Part shown: piece after piece, positions 1 to 8,458 of the stretch
How positions within the stretch are numbered: the first letter of the stretch is position 1
Layout of the letters: each line of letters opens with the position of its first letter
Assembly (NCBI GenBank): GCA_023398815.1
Contig: JAEWRW010000030.1
Coordinates: 30,775 to 94,774 of the forward strand
Direction: 5' to 3'
DNA length: 64,000 nt
Source: Bacillota bacterium
Lineage (GTDB): Bacteria > Bacillota > Clostridia > Christensenellales > UMGS416
Translations under genes and position numbers: made by a program
Notes under the pieces: model-generated
Seen by the model: only the letters and a program-made list of their open reading frames with translations
The model's database searches: none
What the model was told of the DNA's origin: nothing

Positions 1-1008
1 GAGCTGGTCGACTTCCTGACCCGCATCGACGACGATACCCGGCGGGAGGTCTTGGCCGCCGCCGACCGCGTCAAGCGCGACGAGTATGGGTTGGAGGTCT
101 ACACTCGCGGGCTCATCGAGTTCACCAACTACTGCAAAAATGACTGCCTGTACTGCGGCATCCGCCGCAGCAACGGCCAAGCGGAACGCTACCGGTTGAG
201 TGAGCAACAAATCCTCGAGTGCTGCGCCCTGGGGTATGAGCTGGGGTACCGCACCTTCGTGTTGCAGGGTGGGGAGGACCCCTGGTACACCGACGAGCGC
301 CTGTGCGAAATCGTCGCGGCCATCCGCGCCGGGTATCCGGACTGCGCCATCACCCTCTCGCTGGGGGAGCGCAGTCGGTCGTCCTACCAGCGGCTCTATG
401 ACGCCGGGGCCAACCGGTATCTGCTGCGGCACGAGACGGCCAACGACGCCCACTACGCCAGCCTGCACCCGCAGGACATGAGCCTTGCCAACCGCAAGCG
501 TTGCCTGTGGGACTTGAAGCACATCGGCTACCAGGTCGGCGCGGGGTTCATGGTGGGCTCGCCCGGCCAAACGCCCGAAACGCTGGCTGACGATCTCATC
601 TTTTTGCGGGAGCTGCAACCGGCCATGGTGGGCATCGGGCCGTTTATCCCGCACCACGATACACCGCTTGCCTCTGCGCCGGCGGGCAGTGTGGAGCAGA
701 CGGTGTTGCTGGTGGCCATGGTGCGGCTGATGCTGCCGCGGGCGCTGCTGCCGGCCACCACGGCCGTGGGCACCCTTGATCCCTTCGGGCGGGAGAAGGT
801 GCTCTCCGCTGGGGGGAACGTGGTGATGCCGAACCTCTCGCCCACGGACGTGCGCAAGAAGTATCTGCTCTATGACAACAAGATCTGCACCGGCGATGAA
901 GCCGCTGAGTGCCGCCGGTGCCTGGAACGGCGGGTGGAGAAGGCCGGATATGTGCTCTCCAGCGCGCGGGGCGACCATTTGGATTGGAGGATGAAGGATG
1001 TTCATTGA
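1..1008 (+). CDS. hydE: [FeFe]-hydrogenase maturase HydE (5' end cut by window)
   Basis: Radical SAM enzyme that acts with HydG and HydF to build the diiron subcluster of the [FeFe]-hydrogenase H-cluster. The reading frame is open from base 1, so the true start lies outside the window and about 335 residues are visible. The radical SAM motif CKNDCLYC (C-x3-C-x2-C) follows the sequence EFTNY, as is typical of HydE and the related biotin-synthase-like group. A GGEDPWY stretch matches the usual SAM-binding region. The stop overlaps the start of hydG by 11 bases, which suggests translational coupling. PylB-like or other BioB-like proteins are the alternatives, but the hydG neighbour makes HydE the best call. 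Confidence 0.93.
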   Translation, partial: ELVDFLTRIDDDTRREVLAAADRVKRDEYGLEVYTRGLIEFTNYCKNDCLYCGIRRSNGQAERYRLSEQQILECCALGYELGYRTFVLQGGEDPWYTDERLCEIVAAIRAGYPDCAITLSLGERSRSSYQRLYDAGANRYLLRHETANDAHYASLHPQDMSLANRKRCLWDLKHIGYQVGAGFMVGSPGQTPETLADDLIFLRELQPAMVGIGPFIPHHDTPLASAPAGSVEQTVLLVAMVRLMLPRALLPATTAVGTLDPFGREKVLSAGGNVVMPNLSPTDVRKKYLLYDNKICTGDEAAECRRCLERRVEKAGYVLSSARGDHLDWRMKDVH

Positions 1009-2392
1009 TCAAGGGTATATCGAGGGATTGCTGGCCGACGCCGCCGGCGCGACCGTGGCAAAGAAAACCGCCGCCGTGGAGAAGGCCGAGCGCGGCGAAC
1101 GGCTGAACCACGCCGACATCGCGACGCTACTCCACGTGGATGAGCCGGACATGATGTCCCGGCTGTACGCTGTCGCCGGGGAGATCAAGCGCAAAATCTA
1201 CGGCAACCGCATCGTGCTGTTCGCGCCGCTCTATGTCTCCAACCACTGCGTGAACAACTGCGTCTACTGCGGCTACCAGCGCTGCAACGCCATGCCGCGC
1301 CGCAAGCTCAACCGCGAGGAAATCCAGGCTGAAGTGCGGGCGCTGGAGCGCATGGGCCACAAGCGCCTGGCGTTGGAGGCCGGGGAGGACCCGGTCAACT
1401 GCCCTATCGAGTACATTCTGGAGGCGCTGGACGCCATCTACGAGACCAAGCTCGACAACGGCAGCATCCGCCGGGTCAACGTGAACATCGCCGCCACCAC
1501 GGTGGAGGAGTACCACATGCTCCACGATAAGGGCATTGGCACCTACATCCTCTTCCAGGAGACGTACCACAAGCCGACCTACGAGGCCATGCACCCCCAC
1601 TGCCGCAAGAGCAGCTACGAGTACCACCTGACGGCCTTTGACCGAGCGATGGAGGCCGGCATTGAGGACGTGGGCGCGGGCGTGCTCTTCGGCCTGGCTA
1701 ACCCGCGCTATGAGGCGCTGGCCCTGATGATCCACAACGACCACCTGGAGCAGACCTACGGCGTGGGCTTCCACACCATCAGCATGCCACGCCTGAAGCA
1801 AGCCGAGGGCATGAGCCTCACGGACTTCCCGCACCTTGTGGACGACGAGACGTTCCGGCACCTGGTAGCGATCCTACGCATTGCCGTGCCTTACACCGGT
1901 ATCATCATGTCCACCCGGGAGAGTGCCGCCATGCGCGATGAACTGCTGCGCTACGGCGTGTCGCAGGTCAGCGCCGGCTCCAACACCGGCATCGGCGGCT
2001 ACCACGAGGAGGAAGAAGCCCTGGCCCAGGGCCGGCGGGTCAATACCGACCAGTTTGAGCTCTCCGACGAGCGGCGGCCGCTGGAGGTCATCAAGGACCT
2101 CATCGAGAACGGCTATATCCCCAGCTACTGCACGGCCTGCTACCGTCAGGGCCGTACCGGAGACCGCTTCATGGCCCTCGCACGCAGTGGGGAGATTCAG
2201 AATGTCTGCACCCCCAATGCCCTGCTGACGCTGCAGGAATATATGCTCGACTACGGCGACGCTGAGCTCAACGATATGGGTAGCAAGCTCATTGAGCGGG
2301 AGGTTGCGGCCATCGCGAGTGACCGCGTGCGTGCCACCGTGCAGGATAATCTCAATCGCATGAGGGCAGGGGAGCGGGATCTGTTTCTGTGA
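998..2392 (+). CDS. hydG: [FeFe]-hydrogenase maturase HydG (tyrosine lyase)
   Basis: Radical SAM tyrosine lyase that makes the CO and cyanide ligands of the H-cluster as an iron-bound synthon. 464 residues, the usual HydG length. The SAM-cluster motif CVNNCVYC uses Cys84, Cys88 and Cys91. The C-terminal region contains CTAC followed some 22 residues later by a third Cys (near NVCTPNA), which matches the CX2CX22C site that binds the auxiliary five-iron cluster in HydG and separates it from the thiamine enzyme ThiH. The start ATG follows GGAGGATGAAGG and lies inside the end of hydE. No hydF is visible downstream, so it must be elsewhere or upstream of the window. Confidence 0.96.
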   Translation: MFIDQGYIEGLLADAAGATVAKKTAAVEKAERGERLNHADIATLLHVDEPDMMSRLYAVAGEIKRKIYGNRIVLFAPLYVSNHCVNNCVYCGYQRCNAMPRRKLNREEIQAEVRALERMGHKRLALEAGEDPVNCPIEYILEALDAIYETKLDNGSIRRVNVNIAATTVEEYHMLHDKGIGTYILFQETYHKPTYEAMHPHCRKSSYEYHLTAFDRAMEAGIEDVGAGVLFGLANPRYEALALMIHNDHLEQTYGVGFHTISMPRLKQAEGMSLTDFPHLVDDETFRHLVAILRIAVPYTGIIMSTRESAAMRDELLRYGVSQVSAGSNTGIGGYHEEEEALAQGRRVNTDQFELSDERRPLEVIKDLIENGYIPSYCTACYRQGRTGDRFMALARSGEIQNVCTPNALLTLQEYMLDYGDAELNDMGSKLIEREVAAIASDRVRATVQDNLNRMRAGERDLFL

Positions 2393-2472
2393 GCCGCACT
2401 GCGCGGAGCCCGGCGTTTGCCGCACGGGGAAGCGCGGGGTATAATGGAAAAAACGAACGGGGAGGACGGGCC

Positions 2473-2889
2473 ATGGCGGCGGTGTGTTGGACGGGGGCGC
2501 GAACGGCGGCGAACCTGACGCTGGAAGCCACACTGCTGCGCGCCGGGGAGGGGCTGGTGGTGGTGGTGACCGGCGGCGACCGCCCCCATGTGGGCAGCGT
2601 GAGCCTGGCCGAGCCGAGGGAGAGCCTGCGCGGCGGCGAGACCAGCGCCACCGTCTCCACCCTGAACCGGATGGGCCACAAGGACGACGCCATCGGCAAC
2701 CTCTTTGCCGACGTACTGGCCCGCCGCACCGGGTTGCCCTGCGTGGCCACCTGCGGCGTGCATGTGGATGGTTTGGACGCAAGCGGCATCGAACAGGTGC
2801 TGACGTTGGCGCAGGCCCTGCTGGGCGACCTGCTGGCTGCGTTGGACGGTGACAAGGAGGAATCCGATGGACATTCCGCTGACCTTTGA
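2473..2889 (+). CDS. LpdD-like (prenylated-flavin chaperone-type) small protein
   Basis: Predicted 138-residue cytosolic protein. The core pattern, a TGGDRPHVGSV strand-turn, then MGHKDD, then a CGVHVDGLD segment near the end, resembles the small LpdD-like domain annotated as a prenylated-flavin chaperone in UbiD-type decarboxylase systems. That is recognition from family memory, not a search. The ATG at 2473 sits 8-12 bases after GGAGG; an upstream in-frame start at 2389 lacks such a site. It is 80 bases downstream of hydG and probably in the same transcript. No UbiD or UbiX homologue is nearby, so its partner is unclear. Confidence 0.6.
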   Translation: MAAVCWTGARTAANLTLEATLLRAGEGLVVVVTGGDRPHVGSVSLAEPRESLRGGETSATVSTLNRMGHKDDAIGNLFADVLARRTGLPCVATCGVHVDGLDASGIEQVLTLAQALLGDLLAALDGDKEESDGHSADL

Positions 2890-2932
2890 CGTTGGCACAT
2901 GCTTTCAACGACACAACAACCCCACCGGGTAA
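2867..2932 (+). CDS. 21-codon micro-ORF with strong ribosome site, possible gene remnant
   Basis: An ATG at 2867 lies 6 bases after a perfect AAGGAGG and opens a 21-codon frame that overlaps the end of the LpdD-like gene and stops inside the terminator hairpin. It may be the surviving start of a gene lost by deletion, or a chance site. Nothing in the peptide is recognisable. Confidence 0.25.
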   Translation: MDIPLTFDVGTCFQRHNNPTG

Positions 2933-2947
2933 GTCCGGTGGGGTTGT
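2916..2947. terminator. Bidirectional terminator between hyd operon and luxC
   Basis: Perfect 13-bp inverted repeat ACAACCCCACCGG with a 6-base loop (GTAAGT), placed between convergent genes. The flanks carry short T-rich or A-rich runs. Confidence 0.85.
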
Positions 2948-2964
2948 GTTCTGGTCAGGGGTGT

Positions 2965-4275
2965 TCAGGGTTCTTCGGCTTCGCCATACTCCAGCGACAC
3001 CCGCTTCATTAGCCGCCGCAGCGGGTATTCACCGTCGTGGGGCTGGCCGCAATAAGTACGGGATAGATTCCGTCCGTTGGACAGGCGTACCGCACCGGCA
3101 GCCAGCAGCAGGGGTTCCAGCGCTTGGCGTTCGCTCGCCGGGCATAGCAGCGCCACTGATTGCAAGCGGTTGGCCACCGGCAGCAGTGTCGCCAGCAGCC
3201 GGGCGCGGGGCAAGGGCCGCACCCAACAGTTGCGGAAGCCGATAGCCGCGCTGAGCTGGCTGTCACCATACACCGTGACGCTGCACCGGTCAGTACGCAG
3301 CACCTGTTTGCCGCCGGCCACGGCTTCCAGTTCCTCGGTGTAGAGCTCCAGTGTCTTCTGAGCCTGCAGGCCCGGGGGCAGCGCCCGGGGCCGCGAGCGG
3401 GACACCCCGTCCAACACGGCCAGGAACCGCCTAGCGAAGGTCGCCAGTTCCTCTCCATCGTCGGTGTCGACGTACAGCCCCTGGCAGGAGCTACAATAGA
3501 GCTGCTCGGTGTCGCAGATGTTCTCCGCCACGCCGGCCAGTGCCTCGTCGCTCACCTCGCCGGAGACGTAAGCAAAGCTGACACGGTGCCCCCACTCGAT
3601 GAGGCGGGCGTCGGGCCGGGCCAGTTGCCGTGCGGCGGTCACGGCGGCGTCCCCGCCCCACACCACGATGGCGTTGGCCAGGTCGGCCAATCGTTTGAGA
3701 GTGCCCATGTCCTGGGAGGGCACATCAAATACATGTACATAATCCGCCAGCAGCGGGTCGATGGCGACGAGCTTCCCCAGCAGGGCGGAGGAGAGACCAT
3801 AGTCGCCGCCAGGCAGCTTCAGCAAGTTGATGTTGCCGGTCATCAGCCCCTCCAGTACGCTGTAGGCCGGCAGGGCGTCGGCATTGCCGGCGGCGATGTG
3901 CAGCACCACGCCCAGCGGTTGCCAGCATTGGGTCACCGGCTCGCTGGCGTCCAGCGGCACGAAGTGCTCTTCCCCCACGGGCAGGGCACCAAACTCGTGG
4001 CGCAGACGGGTTTCCCAGTATTCCCGCCGCAGCATGTTCCGGGCTTCCTGCAGTTCTTCTCGTGCCTTGCCTTCGTCCAGCCCCAGTGTCAGCAGGGCAG
4101 GCAGGTACTCGGCATCGGTGAGCTCACGGGACAGCGCGTCGCAGGCGGCCAGCACCCGCTCCAGCGGCAGCGGCCCCCGTGTCAGCGTTTGGCAGATCGA
4201 CTCCCGCAGGGCCTCGAGGGCGGCGGGTGTTTCTTCCCGTCCAAGGGGGCGGAGCCCCAGCGTGCCTTCGTTCAT
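2965..4275 (-). CDS. luxC: LuxC-type acyl-CoA/acyl-protein reductase
   Basis: Aldehyde-dehydrogenase-superfamily reductase that turns an activated acyl group (thioester) into a fatty aldehyde with NADPH. 436 residues, slightly short of Vibrio LuxC. The family pattern GNINLLKLPGGDYG is at about 147-160, and EQLYCSSCQG at about 257-266 carries the expected catalytic cysteine (Cys261). Its ATG overlaps the luxE stop in an ATGA junction, so the pair is translationally coupled. No luciferase (luxAB) or thioesterase (luxD) is present, so the product is not used for light here. A role in aldehyde or alcohol formation, or in lipid metabolism, is inferred. Confidence 0.88.
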   Translation of the reverse strand: MNEGTLGLRPLGREETPAALEALRESICQTLTRGPLPLERVLAACDALSRELTDAEYLPALLTLGLDEGKAREELQEARNMLRREYWETRLRHEFGALPVGEEHFVPLDASEPVTQCWQPLGVVLHIAAGNADALPAYSVLEGLMTGNINLLKLPGGDYGLSSALLGKLVAIDPLLADYVHVFDVPSQDMGTLKRLADLANAIVVWGGDAAVTAARQLARPDARLIEWGHRVSFAYVSGEVSDEALAGVAENICDTEQLYCSSCQGLYVDTDDGEELATFARRFLAVLDGVSRSRPRALPPGLQAQKTLELYTEELEAVAGGKQVLRTDRCSVTVYGDSQLSAAIGFRNCWVRPLPRARLLATLLPVANRLQSVALLCPASERQALEPLLLAAGAVRLSNGRNLSRTYCGQPHDGEYPLRRLMKRVSLEYGEAEEP

Positions 4276-5393
4276 GTCGTACCTCCCGCCAGCAGTTCGG
4301 CGGCCGTGGCGGCGCAGGTTTTGATCTGCTGTACACCGGCCCGGCCAAGGAGTTCAAAGTAGGGCGCGCCGATGCCGCACCCGCAGCCCTCGCCGGGCTG
4401 CAGTACGCCCAGGTCGTCGGTCAGTACGCTGGTTAGCGGCATGCTGCGCACCAGGGGGGAGACGAAGTTGAGCAGGCCCTCCTGCCCATGGGGTAGCGGG
4501 GCCAGCGTGCGCACATCCCGCACGATTACCCGGCTGTACGCGGGCACATGGAAGTGGCCGTTGAGGCACTTGCAGTAGGGCAGTGGGTGTTCCACGGCGC
4601 TGAAGAACTCCAGACAGTGGGCTCGGGGGATGCCTAGCGTTTCTTCTATGAGTCCGTAGAAGGCATCCCGGTCAATCTCCTCCGCGCCAAACTGTTTCCA
4701 CCCGCCGCCCAGCAGTACCCGTGACGCGGCGGGCAGGCGCAGGGCAAGCCCGGCATTCTTCAACTGCCGTACCAGGAAGTAGAGGTAGGCCGGGAACCCG
4801 ACAAACCGCACCGGGAAGCCCTGCCGGGCGTAGCTCAGCAGTGCCCGCCGTATGCCACCAAAGTTGACCTCCACCCCCGCCGCGCCTTGGATGAGCGCAA
4901 ACTCCCGGTGCAGGGCCGGGGCAAATCGAGTGGTGTGGTAGGCGGTCTTGGCTGCGCCGGCTCCATTCTTCCCGTCGGGGCGCATGTTGAGCACGATGTA
5001 GTTGGTCGGCAGGGGGGAGAGGACCCCATGCCAGCCGAAGAACCGCACCATCATCGCCACGCCCTCCAGCAGGGTGCGGCGATCCAGGCCGATCTGGCTC
5101 TGCAGGCCACGGGTGCCCGATGACGTGGCGCGCACCACGAGTTTTTCCTCAGGCAGGGTGATCAGTTGGTTGCGCTTGAAGTAGAGCGTGGGCAGCGGCG
5201 GGATGCGCCAGAGATCCTCCTCGCCCCGCAGGCAGGCGGGGTCGAAGCCCTGTGCCGCCAGAATGGCCGCGTATCCCTCGCACCCTGACTGGTGAAGGAC
5301 CACATTCTGGCGCACCGCCGACATAAAGTGAGGCGCGGTACGTTGCACGTCATAGGGGTTGGACGCCAGGAACAGCGCATGCCTTGGGTCCAT
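4272..5393 (-). CDS. luxE: LuxE-type acyl-protein synthetase
   Basis: ATP-dependent acyl-activating enzyme of the LuxE/PaaK-like adenylating superfamily. It supplies the acyl group to LuxC. 373 residues. The adenylate-forming motif ATSSGTRG is at 89-96. A downstream HCLEFFSAVEHP region and CKCLNGHFHVPAYSRV fit the LuxE C-terminal half. The ATG at 5393 follows GGGAGAGGAG by about 7 bases; an in-frame ATG nine codons upstream has no ribosome site. First gene of a two-gene unit with luxC. Confidence 0.87.
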   Translation of the reverse strand: MDPRHALFLASNPYDVQRTAPHFMSAVRQNVVLHQSGCEGYAAILAAQGFDPACLRGEEDLWRIPPLPTLYFKRNQLITLPEEKLVVRATSSGTRGLQSQIGLDRRTLLEGVAMMVRFFGWHGVLSPLPTNYIVLNMRPDGKNGAGAAKTAYHTTRFAPALHREFALIQGAAGVEVNFGGIRRALLSYARQGFPVRFVGFPAYLYFLVRQLKNAGLALRLPAASRVLLGGGWKQFGAEEIDRDAFYGLIEETLGIPRAHCLEFFSAVEHPLPYCKCLNGHFHVPAYSRVIVRDVRTLAPLPHGQEGLLNFVSPLVRSMPLTSVLTDDLGVLQPGEGCGCGIGAPYFELLGRAGVQQIKTCAATAAELLAGGTT

Positions 5394-5446
5394 GGGCGGA
5401 CTCCTCTCCCGACCGGTCATCCGGCGGTTGACAAGTATTGCTAGTC

Positions 5447-5452
5447 ATTATA
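5447..5452 (-). promoter_or_regulatory. Candidate -10 element for luxEC
   Basis: Minus-strand TATAAT 54 bases before the luxE start. There is no good -35 hexamer at 16-18 bp, so activation or a different sigma factor is possible. Confidence 0.4.
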
Positions 5453-5497
5453 CATCACCGCCACCCCGGGGGGCAAACCGTGCCGAGCGGGGCACAC

Positions 5498-5529
5498 AAA
5501 AACGCGCGAGCCGAAAGTCGGTTCGCGCG
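5498..5529 (-). terminator. Rho-independent terminator of the LacI/ROK sugar operon
   Basis: Twelve-base-pair stem CGCGCGAACCGA / TCGGCTCGCGCG (one G-U pair) with a 3-base loop, followed on the minus strand by TTTTTGTGTG. It separates the sugar operon from luxEC. Confidence 0.88.
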
Positions 5530-5547
5530 GTGTGGGTGGGGTAATGA

Positions 5548-6300
5548 TTAACGGTCGGCCAGCACCTGCCGCAAGCCTTCGACCGGGTCGCGCAGGGGGA
5601 AGTACTCCAGCCCCACGAAGCCGTCGTAGCCCGTCTCTTCAATGGCCCGGAACACCGCGGGGTAGTGGATCTCACCGTTGTCGAGCTCGTGGCGGCCGGG
5701 GTTGCCGGCGGCATGGAAGTGACCAATGCGGCCGATGTTGCCCCGGATGCGCGAAATGAGGTGGCCGTCCATGATCTGTTGGTGGTAGATGTCGTAGAGC
5801 ACCTTGACCCGGGGGCTGGCGACCTCTTCCTCAATGCGGAAGGCCTCGTCAGCACTGGTGAGATAGTACCCCGCGTGGTCCACCAGGGTGTTGAGGGGCT
5901 CAAAAACCAGGGTGATGCCGGCGGCCTCCAGCAAGGGGGCGCTGGCGCGGAGGCCTTCCACCAGGCTGCGGTGCTGCTCCTCCCGGCTCACGCCGGTGCG
6001 GTCGTTACCCACCTGGGAGATGATGTTGGGGCAGCCCAGGGAGGCGGCCACATCGATGGTCTCCTTCAGGGCGTCCAGGTAGGCCGTGCGCTGGGCGGGG
6101 TCGACCAGGCTGACAAAGCGCGTGCACAGCGCCGCCACCGACAGGCCCTCGCCCGCCTGGCAGGCACGGATGGCTGGGAGATCCTGATCCCACCAGCCCC
6201 AGAATTCCACGGCGTCCAAGCCGGCGGCTCGGGTTGTCTTCATGGCTTCCACGGTGCTCCGCCCATGGAACACCGCGCCAACACTGACTGAAAAGCGCAT
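5548..6300 (-). CDS. Hydroxypyruvate-isomerase-like sugar isomerase/epimerase (TIM barrel)
   Basis: 250-residue AP-endonuclease-2-fold TIM barrel of the hydroxypyruvate isomerase type. Likely metal ligands are visible in family positions: Glu134 in VFEPLN, Asp170 and His173 in LYDIYHQQ, the HFHAAGNPGRHELD loop at about 194-207, and Glu232 in LEYFPL. The HFHxAxxPGRxE loop is the hallmark of the hydroxypyruvate isomerase branch. Last gene of an operon with a ROK kinase, a zinc dehydrogenase and an aldo/keto reductase, so it probably isomerises an oxidised sugar or keto-acid intermediate. The true substrate is not evident. Confidence 0.85.
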   Translation of the reverse strand: MRFSVSVGAVFHGRSTVEAMKTTRAAGLDAVEFWGWWDQDLPAIRACQAGEGLSVAALCTRFVSLVDPAQRTAYLDALKETIDVAASLGCPNIISQVGNDRTGVSREEQHRSLVEGLRASAPLLEAAGITLVFEPLNTLVDHAGYYLTSADEAFRIEEEVASPRVKVLYDIYHQQIMDGHLISRIRGNIGRIGHFHAAGNPGRHELDNGEIHYPAVFRAIEETGYDGFVGLEYFPLRDPVEGLRQVLADR

Positions 6301-6342
6301 TGTGATACCTCCCGTATGGTTTGTTGCGTGGGTGTCTTCCGT

Positions 6343-7311
6343 TCAGAGCGGCTCATTGGCCGTCAGGCCAGCCACCTCTTCTGGCGTCAGAACCAGATTG
6401 CTGAATTCAAGAGAGGAGGCCAGCTGCCCCAGGGAACTGGCGCCGAGAATGGGGAACACCGGGAAAGGCTGGCTTGCGAGGTAGGCCAGCACCACGGCCT
6501 CCACCGAGACGCCATGGGCTTTTGCCAGTGACTGCACCCGCGCCAGCCGTGCGCGGTTCTCACCGTTGTCATAATCTGCCAGCACCCGGTCTGCTACCTT
6601 CTCTCCCTTTGCCAGTTTGGCAAAGTAGCCCCTTGCCTGGGATGTAAAGGCGAAGACGGGCAGGTTGGACTGGCGACACCAAGCGTAGGATTCCTCCGTC
6701 ATGGAAACGATCGTAGGGTCTCCGCCTTCCTGTGGGTTGGGCTTTGCCAGGTTCCACAGGATCTGGCTGGCCGCCGGAGCGATCAGCCCATTGCGCTGGG
6801 CGTAATCTACCGCGGCAGCCAAGCGTTCCGACGTCCAGTTGGACAGGCCGTACAGCCCGATGTGCCCGGCACGCAGGAGTTCGTTCATCGTATCCACAAT
6901 CTCACCCACGTCCCGTTTGGGGTCGTCCCGGTGCAGCCAGTAGAGGTCGATGCGATCCATCTGGAGATTCTCCAGGCTTGTGGCCAGGTCACTCGTGATT
7001 TCCTGATGGGAGAGACGGGGGATGTTCCTGCCGTCCGTAACGGGGTGAGCACCCTTGGTTGCGAGCAGAACCTGGCTGCGGCAGCCACGCGCTTTAACCC
7101 AACGGCCCAGCGTCCGCTCGCTGCGGCCAATCTCGCGCCGGGCGAAGTCGCCATAGACCAGTGCCGTGTCCAGCAAGTTGCCGCCCTGCTCCACATAGTA
7201 ATCCAGCATGCGGAAAGAGTCATCTTCCGACAAACCGGTACCGAGACTCACCGTGCCCAACGAGAGAACGGAGGGATCGATGGGAAACCCGGGGAAACTT
7301 CGTTTCAACAT
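6343..7311 (-). CDS. Aldo/keto reductase
   Basis: 322-residue NAD(P)H-dependent oxidoreductase with a TIM barrel. The catalytic tetrad is visible in order: Asp and Tyr in LLDTALVYGDF, Lys in LLATKGAHP, His in YWLHRDD. The ATG follows AGGAGG by 7 bases. It sits inside the sugar operon but after a strong hairpin (7361-7397), so its expression may be lower than that of the upstream genes or partly independent. Substrate unknown; an aldose, ketose or short aldehyde is plausible from context. Confidence 0.88.
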   Translation of the reverse strand: MLKRSFPGFPIDPSVLSLGTVSLGTGLSEDDSFRMLDYYVEQGGNLLDTALVYGDFARREIGRSERTLGRWVKARGCRSQVLLATKGAHPVTDGRNIPRLSHQEITSDLATSLENLQMDRIDLYWLHRDDPKRDVGEIVDTMNELLRAGHIGLYGLSNWTSERLAAAVDYAQRNGLIAPAASQILWNLAKPNPQEGGDPTIVSMTEESYAWCRQSNLPVFAFTSQARGYFAKLAKGEKVADRVLADYDNGENRARLARVQSLAKAHGVSVEAVVLAYLASQPFPVFPILGASSLGQLASSLEFSNLVLTPEEVAGLTANEPL

Positions 7312-7360
7312 AATAGCGCCTCCTGCTGTGTAGCATTCGTATTCGTCGCGGATACAAACA

Positions 7361-7397
7361 ATCCTGCCGGGGCAGGAGGAGCCTCCACCGGCAGGAT
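7361..7397 (-). terminator. Hairpin between dehydrogenase and aldo/keto reductase
   Basis: Perfect 10-bp inverted repeat ATCCTGCCGG/CCGGCAGGAT with a 17-base loop. On the minus strand it is followed by TGTTTGT. It may act as a partial terminator or mRNA stabiliser within the operon. Confidence 0.6.
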
Positions 7398-7423
7398 CGT
7401 TGTTTCACCCAGCAGGGTGTGGG

Positions 7424-8383
7424 TTACCACTCGTAGCAGCGGATCAGCGCTTTCAGGAACCCCTTGGGTTTGCTCTCCATGTCCTGGTTGGCACGGTCAA
7501 ACTCATCGAGACCATAGACGTGGTTGGAGACCCCTTTGTACTGCCACTGGCCGGTGGAGAGGAGATTCAGCGCGTTGCGGCAGCACTCCACTTGGAAGGC
7601 GACGCGGCGCTCGTGGGTGTTAATGACGGTGATGGCCTTCCAGCCCCACAGGCGGAAGTCCACGGTGCGGGGGCCGCCCTGGTGCCAGCCGCCCACGCCC
7701 AGCGTGCCATGGATGCCGGTCATGTTGCCGGCCAGGCGCAGGGCGCTCTCGGTGCCGGCAAACTCCGACACGACGTTCACGCCGCGCTGCCACATGGTGT
7801 CGTCCCAGTCGGTCACGAGGTACTTCGCCGGTACTTCGTCGGGGGTGTACACCTCGTCAGCGCCGAAGCGCAGCGCGTTCTCCCGCGCTTCCAGCCGGGG
7901 GTCCACGGCGATGATCTTGCCCGCACCCTGCAGGCGCAGCAGCGTGAGTATGCCAAGGCCCATGTAGCCCGAGCCCACCACGGCCACGGGGTCGCCGGCC
8001 TTCTCAATGCGCAGCTTGCTGGCCGCACTCAAGAGACACGACAGCGGCTCGGCCACGGCATCCTCGTCGGTCAGGTTTTCGGGGATGGGCACGATGTCCT
8101 CCGCCCGGCACAGGCAGTACTGGGCATAGGTGGGGGTGATGGACAAGCCGGTCACCCGGTCGCCCACATTGAACTGCGTTACGCCCGGGCCAACGGCGGC
8201 CACCGTGCCCAGCGGTTCATGGCCCAAGCGCTCGCCGCCCTTTGCTTCGTCCCAGGGGTGCCACTCCGACATGCACAGGCCCGTGTACTTGACCTTCATC
8301 AGCACCTGTCCCGCCGCGGGCGTCAGATCCGGCACATCCACCACTTTGCTCGTCCGGGAACCGGTCATCACCAATGCTTTCAT
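7424..8383 (-). CDS. Zinc-dependent alcohol/polyol dehydrogenase (MDR family)
   Basis: 319-residue medium-chain dehydrogenase. Catalytic zinc ligands fit the Cys in GLCMSEWHP and the His-Glu of GHEPLG. The nucleotide-binding motif is VVGSGYMGLG, followed by an acidic VDPR that suggests NAD preference. The structural-zinc loop with four cysteines seen in many family members is absent: the segment after NVGDRV is short and carries only a CLC pair. The ATG at 8383 is 6 bases after AAGGAGGG; an upstream frame extension lacks a ribosome site. It probably oxidises a sugar or polyol hydroxyl in the ROK-kinase operon. Confidence 0.85.
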   Translation of the reverse strand: MKALVMTGSRTSKVVDVPDLTPAAGQVLMKVKYTGLCMSEWHPWDEAKGGERLGHEPLGTVAAVGPGVTQFNVGDRVTGLSITPTYAQYCLCRAEDIVPIPENLTDEDAVAEPLSCLLSAASKLRIEKAGDPVAVVGSGYMGLGILTLLRLQGAGKIIAVDPRLEARENALRFGADEVYTPDEVPAKYLVTDWDDTMWQRGVNVVSEFAGTESALRLAGNMTGIHGTLGVGGWHQGGPRTVDFRLWGWKAITVINTHERRVAFQVECCRNALNLLSTGQWQYKGVSNHVYGLDEFDRANQDMESKPKGFLKALIRCYEW

Positions 8384-8458
8384 GGGAGTCCCTCCTTCAT
8401 CGTTCACACCGGGCATTGCCCGGGGAAGTTCATTGTTCGTGTGGGTGGGGTGGAAGCC

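Noticed and set aside
2965..5393. A bioluminescence operon
   Set aside because: luxA, luxB and luxD are missing and the organism appears anaerobic.
5428..5454. Plus-strand TTGACA...TATACA promoter-like pair
   Set aside because: The spacer is only 15 bp and there is no gene to drive on that strand; it would read antisense into the sugar operon.
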